Assembly: GCF_001687665.2 (NCBI RefSeq)
Contig: NZ_CP016543.2
Span: 2,170,001 to 2,234,000 of the forward strand
Direction of reading: 5' to 3'
Source of the DNA: Planococcus donghaensis
GTDB lineage: Bacteria; Bacillota; Bacilli; Bacillales_A; Planococcaceae
DNA length: 64,000 nucleotides
Made by a program: the position numbers and the translations under genes. The notes beneath the pieces were generated by a model that was not told where the DNA came from, made no database searches, and saw nothing but the letters and a program-made list of their open reading frames with translations. The number at the start of each line of letters is the position of its first letter. Positions within the stretch are counted from its first letter, which is position 1. Below, one piece after another: positions 8,814 through 17,228 of the stretch.

Positions 8814-9845
8814 AAGAAAAATTTGTGTGTAATATTTACCGAACACACCAACTCCAGTTTGATCATATTCATCACTGAGTAAAGTTTTCCGATGAGCTTC
8901 GGAATTTATCCAGCCATGAACTGTCTCAGCTGGATCATAATACCGTGCTGCTATATTGACAGCCGCTTGTTTAAACGTGATCTCGCTTTCTTGCAAACGA
9001 GCATGTAAATCTTTGAACTCTGTTTCTTCCGAGGTGAAATTTTGCTTTGCCATATCTTCACTATGTGCCTCTGCGACCGAACTAACTTGGGGACTAAAAG
9101 TTAGTGGCTTAGCTCCATGTTGCAGACGATATATATTTACTAAATCCATAACTTGTCTAGCATTTGCTTCGTCTATCAATTGTTGTTTTGTTGAAGAAGG
9201 CGTTTGGATTGGCAATAATTCTCCTGAAAACATCATGTCGTATGGCAAATGGCGAATCAATGTTTCCGCGTCCATAAAACGAACGGCCTCTAATACTCGA
9301 TCAATAGAATCAATGTATAGCTGTGCATAAACATCATCAAATTTTACTAAAATACGTTTATCCATGTCTTCAGCAGTAACATTAAAGGTGTATATACTGG
9401 TATCATATTTAACCGTTACTTCGTTTTCTAAAATCGTAAATCGATATAATTCATCAAGACTTTGTCCTATTTTATACGGAGTTGCATCTATAGCCGCACC
9501 CGTAGTATAAACTTGAACTATCCTGCCGTCTTTAACACCTGCCATTTTAAAATGAGCATAACTGGCATTATACACCCACCAGTCATAGCCGTACGCCGAT
9601 GGTTCTATCCGTTCAGGTTGGCCATATTGTTCAATCCATTTGTCAGTTGTTTTACCTATATAACTTGAAATTCCTGTTTCAGGACGATCGATATCTAAAG
9701 TTTCATCTGTAATTTGATCACTTGGTAAGGGTTCTGCTGTACGAGGAGCTTCAAGAACATCATTTTCACTAATTGATGGATCTAAGTAAAACAAACCGAT
9801 AAGAACTATCGATAGAAATATCATAATTCGCAATAAGTCTTTCAA
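8781..9845 (-). CDS. ylbC: CAP-domain (SCP/PR1-like) membrane-anchored extracellular protein, YlbC-like
   Basis: The 354-residue protein has an N-terminal hydrophobic anchor (LLRIMIFLSIVLIGLFYL), a CAP-associated N-terminal domain (about 55-200) and a C-terminal CAP domain (about 230-345). The CAP domain is recognised by DLVNIYRLQHGAKPL, VAEAHSEDMAKQNF and WINSEAHRKTLL; the conserved His and Glu positions are present. B. subtilis YlbC has the same architecture and location between ylbF and ctaG. Start is TTG at 9843-9845 after AAAGGAGCTGCTCGA. Function is unknown in the family; surface location is inferred from the anchor. Confidence 0.88.
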   Translation of the reverse strand: MKDLLRIMIFLSIVLIGLFYLDPSISENDVLEAPRTAEPLPSDQITDETLDIDRPETGISSYIGKTTDKWIEQYGQPERIEPSAYGYDWWVYNASYAHFKMAGVKDGRIVQVYTTGAAIDATPYKIGQSLDELYRFTILENEVTVKYDTSIYTFNVTAEDMDKRILVKFDDVYAQLYIDSIDRVLEAVRFMDAETLIRHLPYDMMFSGELLPIQTPSSTKQQLIDEANARQVMDLVNIYRLQHGAKPLTFSPQVSSVAEAHSEDMAKQNFTSEETEFKDLHARLQESEITFKQAAVNIAARYYDPAETVHGWINSEAHRKTLLSDEYDQTGVGVFGKYYTQIFLEEKPIIASEQ

Positions 9846-9877
9846 TCGAGCAGCTCCTTTACTATTGTATCTTCTTT

Positions 9878-9944
9878 ATTATAGCAGTCGCCTCTACACT
9901 GACACAATCTAGCCATTGCAACAACTTAAATTATGATCTATTAT
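9878..9944. promoter_or_regulatory. Divergent promoters for the CAP-domain gene (-) and yugN (+)
   Basis: On the plus strand TTGCAA (9916-9921) and TATTAT (9939-9944) are 17 nt apart. On the minus strand TTGTGT (9902-9907) and TATAAT (9878-9883) are 18 nt apart. The two -35 boxes are 8 nt apart, the same compact design as at 2510-2577. Confidence 0.65.
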
Positions 9945-9989
9945 TAAAGGAGTATGTAGTCTTTTTTGTTATAGAGGAGGAGAGATCCT

Positions 9990-10355
9990 ATGTATTTTGA
10001 AAATACAGGACTTGAAAACATTCACGTAGATATCGCTTTACTGGAAAGCATTATGAACAACCACGCCTTAACTAAAGAAGGCCAATGGGATTACGAACGT
10101 GTCACATACGACCGTAAGTTCATCGTACGCGAAGGCACTTATTATTTACGTGTATTTGCTTATGCTATCGATGGAGACGTCGATTCAAATGATGCAACAA
10201 TGCGCGTTTTGAAACCAGTACTTGGCAAGCACTATTATCCACATGGTGTAGAGTATGGTGAAGACGAACATTTCCCAGAACATTTGGTTAAAACTTGTAT
10301 CGGAATTTTGGATTCTATTAAAAAAGAAGTCAAAGCTTTCGAAATCAGCGTATAA
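9990..10355 (+). CDS. yugN: YugN-like family protein
   Basis: This 121-residue soluble protein matches the YugN family of Bacillales, which has no assigned function. Recognisable stretches are WDYERVTYDRKFIVREGTYYLRVF, VLGKHYYPHGVEYGEDEHFP and the closing LVKTCIGILDSIKKEVKAFEI. It follows a strong GAGGAGGAGAG ribosome site with ATG at 9990 and is driven by a near-consensus promoter at 9916-9944. A terminator follows directly, so it appears to be a single-gene unit. In B. subtilis yugN is elsewhere on the chromosome, so this is a local rearrangement relative to that genome. Confidence 0.85.
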   Translation: MYFENTGLENIHVDIALLESIMNNHALTKEGQWDYERVTYDRKFIVREGTYYLRVFAYAIDGDVDSNDATMRVLKPVLGKHYYPHGVEYGEDEHFPEHLVKTCIGILDSIKKEVKAFEISV

Positions 10356-10356
10356 A

Positions 10357-10393
10357 AAAGCCCGCAGTTCAACAATTGAACTGCGGTTTTTTT
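10357..10393 (+). terminator. Terminator of yugN
   Basis: CCGCAGTTCAA (10362-10372) pairs with TTGAACTGCGG (10376-10386) and is followed by seven or more T. Confidence 0.92.
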
Positions 10394-10438
10394 AAACAAC
10401 CTGTGGTTATTTCAACTTCATAAGGAGGATATCATTAA

Positions 10439-11494
10439 GTGAAGTGGTTAACGAAAAAAACAGTAACGGTTGCTATTATAATAGCCGTCTTAATCTTAAT
10501 ATCTGTATACATATTACCTGTATCGATTCCATTGATTGTCGCATTGGTTACTGCTATTTTTCTAGAACCTTTTGTGAATTTTATACATAAGAGATTCAAG
10601 TGGCATAGAAAATCTGCTGTTATATCTGTATTTATTTTGTTCTTATTAATCGTTTCAGCTATACTTTACTGGATTGTCACGCAATTAATAGGAAGAATTA
10701 TACAATTTACGAAAATGGTACCGGAATATACAAACTCCCTGTCTGTTATGTGGGACGAATTTCAACGATTTTTCTTTCGTTCAACAAAAGATATGCCCGT
10801 TGAAGTTGTTTCTTCGTTTGAAACTGAGCTAGTTAGTTTTATGGAAGGAATTCGTAATTGGGTATTATCAATTATTAATTACGATACAGTTTCTAATTTA
10901 TTGACAGGTATACCCTCGTTTCTTGTTAGCTTTATTGTATTTTTAATTGCATTATTTTTATTCATGCTCGATTTACCTGATTTAAAAACCTTACTTTTCA
11001 AACGATTAAAAGATTCAACTGCGGAAAAAGTTCGCTTTATGTTCGCTCGCTTAAATAAAGTAATTTTTGGCTTTTTAAAAGCACAATTTCTTGTAAGTTG
11101 CATCATTTTCATCGTCTCTCTCATCACATTGGCGTTTATCGTACCAGAATATGCACTTGTTATGTCATTAGTCATTTGGGTGATTGATTTCATCCCTATT
11201 TTAGGATCAATCATTGTTCTAACGCCTTGGTTTGCTTACGAATTCATCACTGGTGATGTGGTGTTCGGCACACAATTAGCGGTCTTAGCACTTGTCCTAT
11301 TAGTTATTAGACGGACAGTGGAACCAAAAGTGATGGGTACCCAAATTGGGCTATCTCCTTTGGCGACATTGATTGCTATGTTTATCGGGCTTCAGTTGAT
11401 TGGATTCCTCGGATTCTTTGTTGGCCCATTAATTGTCATTCTCTTTACTTCAGCACGTGAAGCAGGAATGATAAAAATAGACTTTAAAGTATAA
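10439..11494 (+). CDS. AI-2E family (UPF0118) integral membrane protein
   Basis: The 351-residue polytopic protein has the AI-2E transporter family layout: two or three N-terminal membrane segments, a soluble stretch (about 85-150), then five hydrophobic segments. The family-typical ALFLFMLDLPDLKTLLF, FIVPEYALVMSLVIWVIDFIPILGSIIVLTPW and GLSPLATLIAMFIGLQLIGFLGFFVGPL are all visible. Relatives include B. subtilis YtvI, YrrI, YueF and YubA; some family members are Na+/Li+ antiporters. Start is GTG at 10439 after AAGGAGG. It appears monocistronic and converges with the ctaM-like gene through a very long hairpin. Substrate is unknown. Confidence 0.88.
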   Translation: MKWLTKKTVTVAIIIAVLILISVYILPVSIPLIVALVTAIFLEPFVNFIHKRFKWHRKSAVISVFILFLLIVSAILYWIVTQLIGRIIQFTKMVPEYTNSLSVMWDEFQRFFFRSTKDMPVEVVSSFETELVSFMEGIRNWVLSIINYDTVSNLLTGIPSFLVSFIVFLIALFLFMLDLPDLKTLLFKRLKDSTAEKVRFMFARLNKVIFGFLKAQFLVSCIIFIVSLITLAFIVPEYALVMSLVIWVIDFIPILGSIIVLTPWFAYEFITGDVVFGTQLAVLALVLLVIRRTVEPKVMGTQIGLSPLATLIAMFIGLQLIGFLGFFVGPLIVILFTSAREAGMIKIDFKV

Positions 11495-11575
11495 AAAAAG
11501 AACCCTCGAGGTAGTGCACCCGAAAGTTAGATTTGAACTCTAACTTTAAGGCACTACCCAAGGGGTTCTTTTTTT
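11493..11575. terminator. 83-nt compound hairpin between convergent genes, with IS3/IS150-like arms
   Basis: Three nested stems are present: 13 bp (11493-11505/11563-11575), 7 bp GTAGTGC/GCACTAC (11511-11517/11551-11557) and 9 bp AAAGTTAGA/TCTAACTTT (11523-11531/11539-11547). A and T runs at both ends make it a bidirectional terminator. The inner arms read like the two terminal repeats of an IS150-group element with nothing between them. Confidence 0.85.
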
Positions 11576-12035
11576 ATCCACCTAAAATGGCTTTAAACAC
11601 TGAAGTTGTATGGCCACCTTCATAAAATACGTAAAGCAATAAATAGACCATAACACCTGTTATAGCTGTAGAGAACCACACGATACTTGTGAATGGTCCA
11701 ATTTTACGGTGTTTAGCCAATTGGTTTTTCCATCCCCAGTAAATCGTGATCAAGCCCATAATGCCGCCTGTTGTTGCCAATGTAATGTGGAATATTAAGA
11801 ATATCGTATAAAATAACTTTAGCTCATCAGGTCCACCAAATGCGGTATTTCCAATGAATATCGTTCGAGACATATAGATGATAAAGAACGTTAACGCAGC
11901 AGCACCTGCTGCCACCATGACTTTCTTATGAGCTTCAATTTTGCGACGACGAACTAAATTCCAGCCAATCGCAACTAAAATTGCACTTAATACTATAAAA
12001 AATGTACTAATCGTTGGCAAAAGCGGCAAATTCAT
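11574..12035 (-). CDS. DUF420 membrane protein, CtaM/YozB-like oxidase assembly factor
   Basis: This 153-residue protein has four hydrophobic segments (around residues 5-24, 38-58, 75-100 and 118-140) and the DUF420 pattern of B. subtilis YozB and S. aureus CtaM. CtaM is needed for maturation of heme-copper oxidases. Conserved His residues occur at AHKKVM, IFHITLA, AKHRKIG. ATG at 12033-12035 follows AAAGGAGAA. It is 26 nt downstream of ctaG and likely co-transcribed, which supports a role in cytochrome oxidase biogenesis. The symbol is left empty because ctaM and yozB naming is not settled for this genus. Confidence 0.85.
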   Translation of the reverse strand: MNLPLLPTISTFFIVLSAILVAIGWNLVRRRKIEAHKKVMVAAGAAALTFFIIYMSRTIFIGNTAFGGPDELKLFYTIFLIFHITLATTGGIMGLITIYWGWKNQLAKHRKIGPFTSIVWFSTAITGVMVYLLLYVFYEGGHTTSVFKAILGG

Positions 12036-12061
12036 TATAAGTTATTCTCCTTTATGGTTCG

Positions 12062-12985
12062 TTATGCGTTATGTCTATGGTAATCCATATTTTTTCGATC
12101 TTGCAAAGTTTTCGCAGTAATTTCATCTGCGTTATCTGTTTCGTTGCGCAGCCATTCGTGAAAAACCATCCAAATGAAAGCCGTGAATACAAGTTCTTGA
12201 ATAATTTTCATTGTAATTCCGCCTGTACGTTGATCTTCAAGCGTTGACATGTTTGAAAACAACTCAGGACCAGACAAATTTAGCTGCGATAAGGTTCCTG
12301 CTGGCACACATAATGCCATAGCTTGTAACCATGCTTCACCATCTGTATAAGTAGCATAGAAAGGTGTACCACTAAAGATAATCATTGCACATGCTGGGGT
12401 TACTAAAACACTGAGGCCGAACAAATAACCTAATTTTTTTAAACCATGAAACTTATGCATTCCTTCAACATTATTAACTACTGGCCACCAATAAAAGAAA
12501 GCCGACAGGAACAACACAATATTAACTGCCCCATGGAGCAACATATCTTTTTTAACAAAATCAAAAACCATTGGAATGTGATAAAACGAGAAAACCATGC
12601 CAAACAATATTAAAGCTAACATTGGGTTGGCAAAGAAATTGAATAATGGTTTAATGATTGGGAGAACGATAAAGGTTTTCCACACGTAAGTTGGAATGCC
12701 CATAATTAATAACGGAACTGCTAAAAGTAACAACAGCGCCATTTGAACCATATGCATGGTAAATAAAATGTGTCCATATAAATCGACTGGTGAACCTTTT
12801 ATAATGTAAAGCAAAACCATTCCTGAAACAAAAAAAGTAGCTTGTTTAGCAGTAAGCCGTTGATTGTCTTTAAACTTACTACGCCACTTTACAGTGATTA
12901 AGAAATATAAAATCGTTACCAAAACGAGGACTGCTAAGTAAACGGGACTCCACAAAGCTTGAAACCCGAAGATACTAATCGGCAT
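12062..12985 (-). CDS. ctaG: Cytochrome c oxidase assembly factor CtaG
   Basis: CtaG (307 residues, Bacillus-type, caa3_CtaG family) is a seven-segment membrane protein required for active caa3 oxidase, probably in CuB delivery. Hydrophobic stretches alternate through the sequence, and conserved His residues occur at GHILFTMHMVQM, FYHIPMVFDF and LLHGAVN. The start is ATG at 12983-12985 because it follows AAAGGAGG at good spacing; the open frame extends eight codons upstream without a site. It is separated from ctaF by a terminator and has its own consensus promoter. Confidence 0.93.
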   Translation of the reverse strand: MPISIFGFQALWSPVYLAVLVLVTILYFLITVKWRSKFKDNQRLTAKQATFFVSGMVLLYIIKGSPVDLYGHILFTMHMVQMALLLLLAVPLLIMGIPTYVWKTFIVLPIIKPLFNFFANPMLALILFGMVFSFYHIPMVFDFVKKDMLLHGAVNIVLFLSAFFYWWPVVNNVEGMHKFHGLKKLGYLFGLSVLVTPACAMIIFSGTPFYATYTDGEAWLQAMALCVPAGTLSQLNLSGPELFSNMSTLEDQRTGGITMKIIQELVFTAFIWMVFHEWLRNETDNADEITAKTLQDRKNMDYHRHNA

Positions 12986-13017
12986 GTTATGGTACCTCCT
13001 TTTCCTCAAGTACCCTC

Positions 13018-13046
13018 ATTATATAGCTGCTAGCAAACTATATCAA
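13018..13046 (-). promoter_or_regulatory. Promoter of ctaG and the downstream DUF420 gene
   Basis: On the minus strand TTGATA (13041-13046) and TATAAT (13018-13023) are exactly 17 nt apart, ending about 33 nt before the ctaG start. Confidence 0.75.
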
Positions 13047-13177
13047 TGAACGAACTATGAACAATTACCTGCCGAAACATTTGATCTGCCTACGACCACT
13101 TCTAAACAATCTTGAATTTTTTTCGCTTGCCCTTAGAATCGATTGAATGCTTGTTTTACGACTATATAATATTCATG

Positions 13178-13210
13178 AAAAAACCCCTTACCTTTAAAGG
13201 TAAGGGGTTT
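13178..13210 (-). terminator. Terminator of the ctaBCDEF operon
   Basis: A perfect 30-nt palindrome (13181-13210, AAACCCCTTACCTTT and its complement) follows ctaF, with a T run on the minus strand. Confidence 0.92.
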
Positions 13211-13220
13211 AAACTAGAGC

Positions 13221-13553
13221 CTACCACCAAATGATTGTAACAAATGTTAAAACCGTGATGAAAGCCACGAACATACCTGAGAACATAAAGAACGCGACCA
13301 TCCCGTGTCCTTTACCACTCATATGCATGAAGTAATAAAGTTGTAGAACTACTTGAATAGCTGCCAACAATAGAATGATTGGTACGATCAAGTATACTGA
13401 GAATCCAGCAGCAACCATTGTAAATGCAATTAATGTCAAGAAAATCATAATTGCGAAAGTTGCTAAATTACCTCTCATTTCTTCTGCTCTTTTTCTTTTA
13501 ACGTATTCGAATTCTGCTTGCGATCTTACATGTACATGTGTATCGTGTGCCAT
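13221..13553 (-). CDS. ctaF: Cytochrome c oxidase subunit IVB (caa3 type)
   Basis: This 110-residue subunit IV has three membrane segments after a polar N-terminus (MAHDTHVHVRSQAEFEYVKRKR). It is part of the caa3 oxidase membrane core. The ATG at 13551-13553 shares its A with the ctaE stop codon (TAATG), showing translational coupling, and follows GGGAGTGATCGGATA; a longer frame into ctaE is rejected. C-terminal HMSGKGHGMVAFFMFSGMFVAFITV is typical of the family. It is the last gene of the ctaBCDEF operon. Confidence 0.94.
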   Translation of the reverse strand: MAHDTHVHVRSQAEFEYVKRKRAEEMRGNLATFAIMIFLTLIAFTMVAAGFSVYLIVPIILLLAAIQVVLQLYYFMHMSGKGHGMVAFFMFSGMFVAFITVLTFVTIIWW

Positions 13554-14179
13554 TATCCGATCACTCCCATCAAATAGACGACAGTAAAGATGAATACCCA
13601 AACTACGTCAATAAAATGCCAGTATAAAGAAGCAAGATAGAATTTTGGTGCGTTATACATATTCAGTCCGCGTTTTGCGTTACGAAGCATTAAAGCAATA
13701 AACCAGCTAAGTCCAAACAATACGTGAGCACCGTGCGTTCCAACAAGTGTAAAGAATGCGGAACTAAATGCACTGTTCGTATAACCAAATCCAATGTGGA
13801 CATAGTGATTAAACTCATAAATCTCTAGTCCTAAGAAAGTTAAGCCAAGCAAAACAGTAATGGCTAGCCAAGCTTGCATGGCTTTAAAATTATAGTTTTT
13901 CATATGATACATTGCGTAAACACTTGTCAATGAAGAAGTTAAAAGAATCATCGTCATTGCAAAAACTAAAGGTAGTTCAAAAAGTTCAGCGGCAGAAAAT
14001 TCCATGCCGCTTGGTCCTTTATCTTTTAATGCCAAGTACGTTGCAAAAAGTGAAGCAAATGTTACTGTTTCTGCAGCTAGAAGCAACCAGAAACCAATAA
14101 ACTTATTTTTTCCTTCCAACGTAGCCGTCTCAGGATGATCTGGCCAAGATTGAGGAGTATATTTTTGATTAATGTCCAT
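13553..14179 (-). CDS. ctaE: Cytochrome c oxidase subunit III (caa3 type)
   Basis: The 208-residue protein has five membrane segments and matches caa3 subunit III: FIGFWLLLAAETVTFASLFATYLAL, HVLFGLSWFIALML and FYLASLYWHFIDVVWVFIF. The start is ATG at 14177-14179, chosen because it follows AAAGGAGGCAACACAG; an ATG seven codons upstream lacks a ribosome site. It overlaps the ctaD end by 11 nt and the ctaF start by 1 nt. Its role is structural and in oxygen/proton access around subunit I. Confidence 0.95.
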   Translation of the reverse strand: MDINQKYTPQSWPDHPETATLEGKNKFIGFWLLLAAETVTFASLFATYLALKDKGPSGMEFSAAELFELPLVFAMTMILLTSSLTSVYAMYHMKNYNFKAMQAWLAITVLLGLTFLGLEIYEFNHYVHIGFGYTNSAFSSAFFTLVGTHGAHVLFGLSWFIALMLRNAKRGLNMYNAPKFYLASLYWHFIDVVWVFIFTVVYLMGVIG

Positions 14180-16049
14180 CTGTGTTGCCTCCTTTCGCAT
14201 CTTCTAGTAATTCTGCTTTTGTAATATGGAAGCCTAAGTCATCTTTCAACGAACGTACTAACATCGAAGCGAACATTAATGTCAACCCGCCAATTAATAC
14301 TGCTAACGCCCAAGGCTTACCGTCCATGAAGTACAAAGCGCCAAATGATGCGATAAACATCCCTAATGAAATTACGAAAGGAATAATAGAACCATTGGGC
14401 ATGTGAATATCGCCAAGAGGTTCAGCGAAAATCATACCTTTTTTGTTGCCATCCATTTTTTCGATCCAGTAAGTGTCAAGACCACGAACTAATGGAGTTT
14501 GTGCAAAGTTATAAAATGGTGGTGGAGATGGAATTGCCCATTCTAATGTACGGCCATCGCCCCATGGATCGTTGCCAATACGCTCGTTTTTAACGATCGT
14601 CATTACAACGTTTACAAGAAGAATAATGATACCCGTCGCCATTAATATGGCACCAGACGAACTGATTGCGTTGAATAGATCCCAACCTTGGTCAGCTCCG
14701 AACGTGTAAACTCGACGTGGCATACCCATTAAGCCCAAGAAATGCTGAATAAAGAACGTTAAATGGAATCCAAGGAAAAAGAACCAGAATGTCCATTTCC
14801 CTAATTTTTCGCTAAGCATCGTTCCAAACATTTTTGGCCAGTATAAATGTGTACCTGCTAAAATTGCCAATACCACACCACCGACAATAACGTAATGGAA
14901 GTGAGCTACGATAAAGTAAGAATCATGCAATTGGTAATCCAAAGGCGCGATTGCTTGCATAACCCCTGTTACCCCACCCGCTACGAATGTAGGAATGAAA
15001 GCTACAGCATAAATCATCGGTACTGAGAACGAGATGTTCCCGCCCCAAATAGTTAATAGCCAGTTAAAGATTTTAATACCTGTTGGAACAGCAATAATCA
15101 TTGTTGCTAAAGCAAATACTGCGTTAGCTGTTGGCCCTAAGCCGACTGTGAACATATGGTGAGCCCAAACCATGAATCCGTAAAACCCGATTAGGATTGT
15201 AGCGAAAACAAGTGCAGTGTATCCGAAAAGACGTTTACGAGAGAAGATTGCAAAGATTTCAGAGAAAATACCGAAAGCTGGCAAAATCAAAATGTAAACT
15301 TCTGGGTGACCAAAAATCCAGAATAAATGTTCCCAAATAATCGTGTTACCGCCCATTTCAACTGCAAAGAAACTTGCACCAAACAAACGATCAAAGACCA
15401 TGAAGAAAAGTCCTACAGTAAGTGGTGGGAATGCTAGTAAGATTAAAGCGGAAGCAACAAAAGTTGTCCACGTGAACAACGGCATTCTCATGTAAGTCAT
15501 ACCTGGCGCACGCATATTAATAATTGTTACAAGGAAGTTAATCCCTGCGATCAATGTACCGAAACCAGATATCGTTAATCCTAGTGTATAAAAATCAATA
15601 CCATGACCTTCTGATGCAAGTGCTAACGAAGCATAGTTCGTCCAACCTGCATCTGGTGCACCACCCATAAACCAAGATAGGTTTAAGAAAATTCCACCAA
15701 AGAAGAATAACCAAAATCCAAGTGAGTTTAAGAATGGAAAAGCTACATCACGTGCGCCAATTTGCAATGGCATAACAGCGTTCATGAAAGCTAATAATAT
15801 CGGCATTGATGCCAAGAAAATCATCGTCGTACCGTGCATTGTTATAACTTCGTTAAATGTTCCAGCACTTAGGAAATCATTCCCTGCTTTAACTAACTGG
15901 ATACGGATCAACATTGCTTCAATACCACCGACTAGGAAGAAGAAACCTCCTGACATGAGATACAGAATTGCAATTTTCTTATGGTCGACCGTTGTCATGA
16001 AGTCCCATATTGTAGCGCCGAAGCCCTTTTTCTGAGCAATAGAACTCAC
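14169..16049 (-). CDS. ctaD: Cytochrome c oxidase subunit I (caa3 type)
   Basis: Subunit I (626 residues) carries heme a, heme a3 and CuB and reduces oxygen to water while pumping protons. The heme-copper signature is visible: low-spin heme His in EVITMHGTTMIF, the CuB/Tyr region WIFGHPEVYILILPAFGIF, the His pair in WAHHMFTVG, and the heme ligands in DSYFIVAHFHYVIVGG. About 14 membrane segments and a C-terminal extension fit the caa3 type rather than quinol oxidase. ATG at 16047-16049 begins MSSIAQKKGFGATIWDF. It lies in the ctaBCDEF operon, 29 nt after ctaC. Confidence 0.98.
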   Translation of the reverse strand: MSSIAQKKGFGATIWDFMTTVDHKKIAILYLMSGGFFFLVGGIEAMLIRIQLVKAGNDFLSAGTFNEVITMHGTTMIFLASMPILLAFMNAVMPLQIGARDVAFPFLNSLGFWLFFFGGIFLNLSWFMGGAPDAGWTNYASLALASEGHGIDFYTLGLTISGFGTLIAGINFLVTIINMRAPGMTYMRMPLFTWTTFVASALILLAFPPLTVGLFFMVFDRLFGASFFAVEMGGNTIIWEHLFWIFGHPEVYILILPAFGIFSEIFAIFSRKRLFGYTALVFATILIGFYGFMVWAHHMFTVGLGPTANAVFALATMIIAVPTGIKIFNWLLTIWGGNISFSVPMIYAVAFIPTFVAGGVTGVMQAIAPLDYQLHDSYFIVAHFHYVIVGGVVLAILAGTHLYWPKMFGTMLSEKLGKWTFWFFFLGFHLTFFIQHFLGLMGMPRRVYTFGADQGWDLFNAISSSGAILMATGIIILLVNVVMTIVKNERIGNDPWGDGRTLEWAIPSPPPFYNFAQTPLVRGLDTYWIEKMDGNKKGMIFAEPLGDIHMPNGSIIPFVISLGMFIASFGALYFMDGKPWALAVLIGGLTLMFASMLVRSLKDDLGFHITKAELLEDAKGGNTDGH

Positions 16050-16078
16050 ACTGTTAACCTCCCTTTTTTAACTTTATT

Positions 16079-17176
16079 CTACTCTTCTACCGTTAAGCCC
16101 ATTAAATAAGCTGCAAGAGCATCAAGTTCTTGATCTGATAATTTTTCGCCATTGTTTAATGTAGCTACATCAGGCATTAAGTTACCAGGTTTGTATTCTT
16201 GTGGATCTGAAATCCAATTTTTAAGATTTTCTTCATTGTGCTCTAAGTATCCAGCAACGCGGTTACGGTCACCGAATGTTGCTAAGTTTGGTCCAGCCAT
16301 AAGATTACCTTGGCCTAAACCAGAAGTTGCGTGACAAGAGATACAGCTTAACCCATCTTGACCAAACAATTCTTCGCCTTGTTGAGCAAGAGCTCCTTCA
16401 ACTGCAGCTGGTTCTTCTGATTGCATTGCTGTTACCCATTGATCAAACTCTTCACGATCAACTGATTTCACTTTGAAATCCATTAATGCGTGAGAAGGTC
16501 CACAAAGCTCAGCACATTTACCATAAAACACCCCATCTTCAAGTTCTGAAGACTCTTTGTCAAACTCTAAATAGAACGTATTGACGTTTTCAGGGTTTAC
16601 ATCCAATTTCCCACCAATAGATGGAATCCAGAATGAGTGTTTAATATCCGCTGAAATCAAGTTAAAGTATACGCGTTCGTTTGTTGGTACAACCAACTCT
16701 TGAGCAGTTACAATGCCTTGTTCAGGATATTCAAATTCCCACCAGTAAAGTTTACCAGTTACGTTTACTGTTAGATGAGAAGAATTGCCATCTTCCGCTT
16801 CGACGTCCATTGTTGAAACATCAGCCAAATCAAATGTTGAATAAACTGTTGGAACTGCAAGGATTAATAGAAGGACAATCGGAATCGCTGTCCAAATAAA
16901 TTCTAATTTCGCACTTCCTTCAACTTGTTCAGGAATCATGTCTTCTCCCACTTTTGAACGGCGGAATTTAACAATAGCTAAAATAAATATAATCAATACA
17001 ACAATGATTACAAACGTCATTATAACTGATGATAAAATCAACAAGTTAAATTGATCTTGAGCTACTCTACCTGCTGGTATTAATGTCGAAATCTCTTCGC
17101 GTCCACATCCTGCAAGAAATACCAATAACATGGACATCAATGCGAAAAGTCGCCATTTTTTAATTCCTTTCATCAT
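16079..17176 (-). CDS. ctaC: Cytochrome c oxidase subunit II fused to cytochrome c (caa3 type)
   Basis: This 365-residue lipoprotein has a signal peptide with lipobox LAGC, two membrane segments (about 45-70 and 90-110), a CuA domain (HSFWIPSIGGKLD, CAELCGPSHALMDF) and a C-terminal cytochrome c domain with the heme motif CISCH and axial Met in GNLMPDVATL. The fused cytochrome c defines the enzyme as caa3. Start is the ATG pair at 17171-17176. It follows ctaB in the operon with a 52-nt gap. Electrons pass from the fused heme c through CuA to subunit I. Confidence 0.97.
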   Translation of the reverse strand: MMKGIKKWRLFALMSMLLVFLAGCGREEISTLIPAGRVAQDQFNLLILSSVIMTFVIIVVLIIFILAIVKFRRSKVGEDMIPEQVEGSAKLEFIWTAIPIVLLLILAVPTVYSTFDLADVSTMDVEAEDGNSSHLTVNVTGKLYWWEFEYPEQGIVTAQELVVPTNERVYFNLISADIKHSFWIPSIGGKLDVNPENVNTFYLEFDKESSELEDGVFYGKCAELCGPSHALMDFKVKSVDREEFDQWVTAMQSEEPAAVEGALAQQGEELFGQDGLSCISCHATSGLGQGNLMAGPNLATFGDRNRVAGYLEHNEENLKNWISDPQEYKPGNLMPDVATLNNGEKLSDQELDALAAYLMGLTVEE

Positions 17177-17228
17177 AGCTTGTCATACCCCTCTCTCATT
17201 TAAATAGTTTCTTTTTAGAAATGGTTTT

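Noticed and set aside
10879..11214. Minus-strand open frame of 111 codons within the AI-2E family gene
   Set aside because: Its Lys/Asn/Met-rich translation is the antisense of hydrophobic membrane codons; there is no start signal.
11493..11575. Riboswitch or T-box
   Set aside because: It lies between two convergent 3' ends, not in a leader, and lacks the conserved elements of those RNAs.
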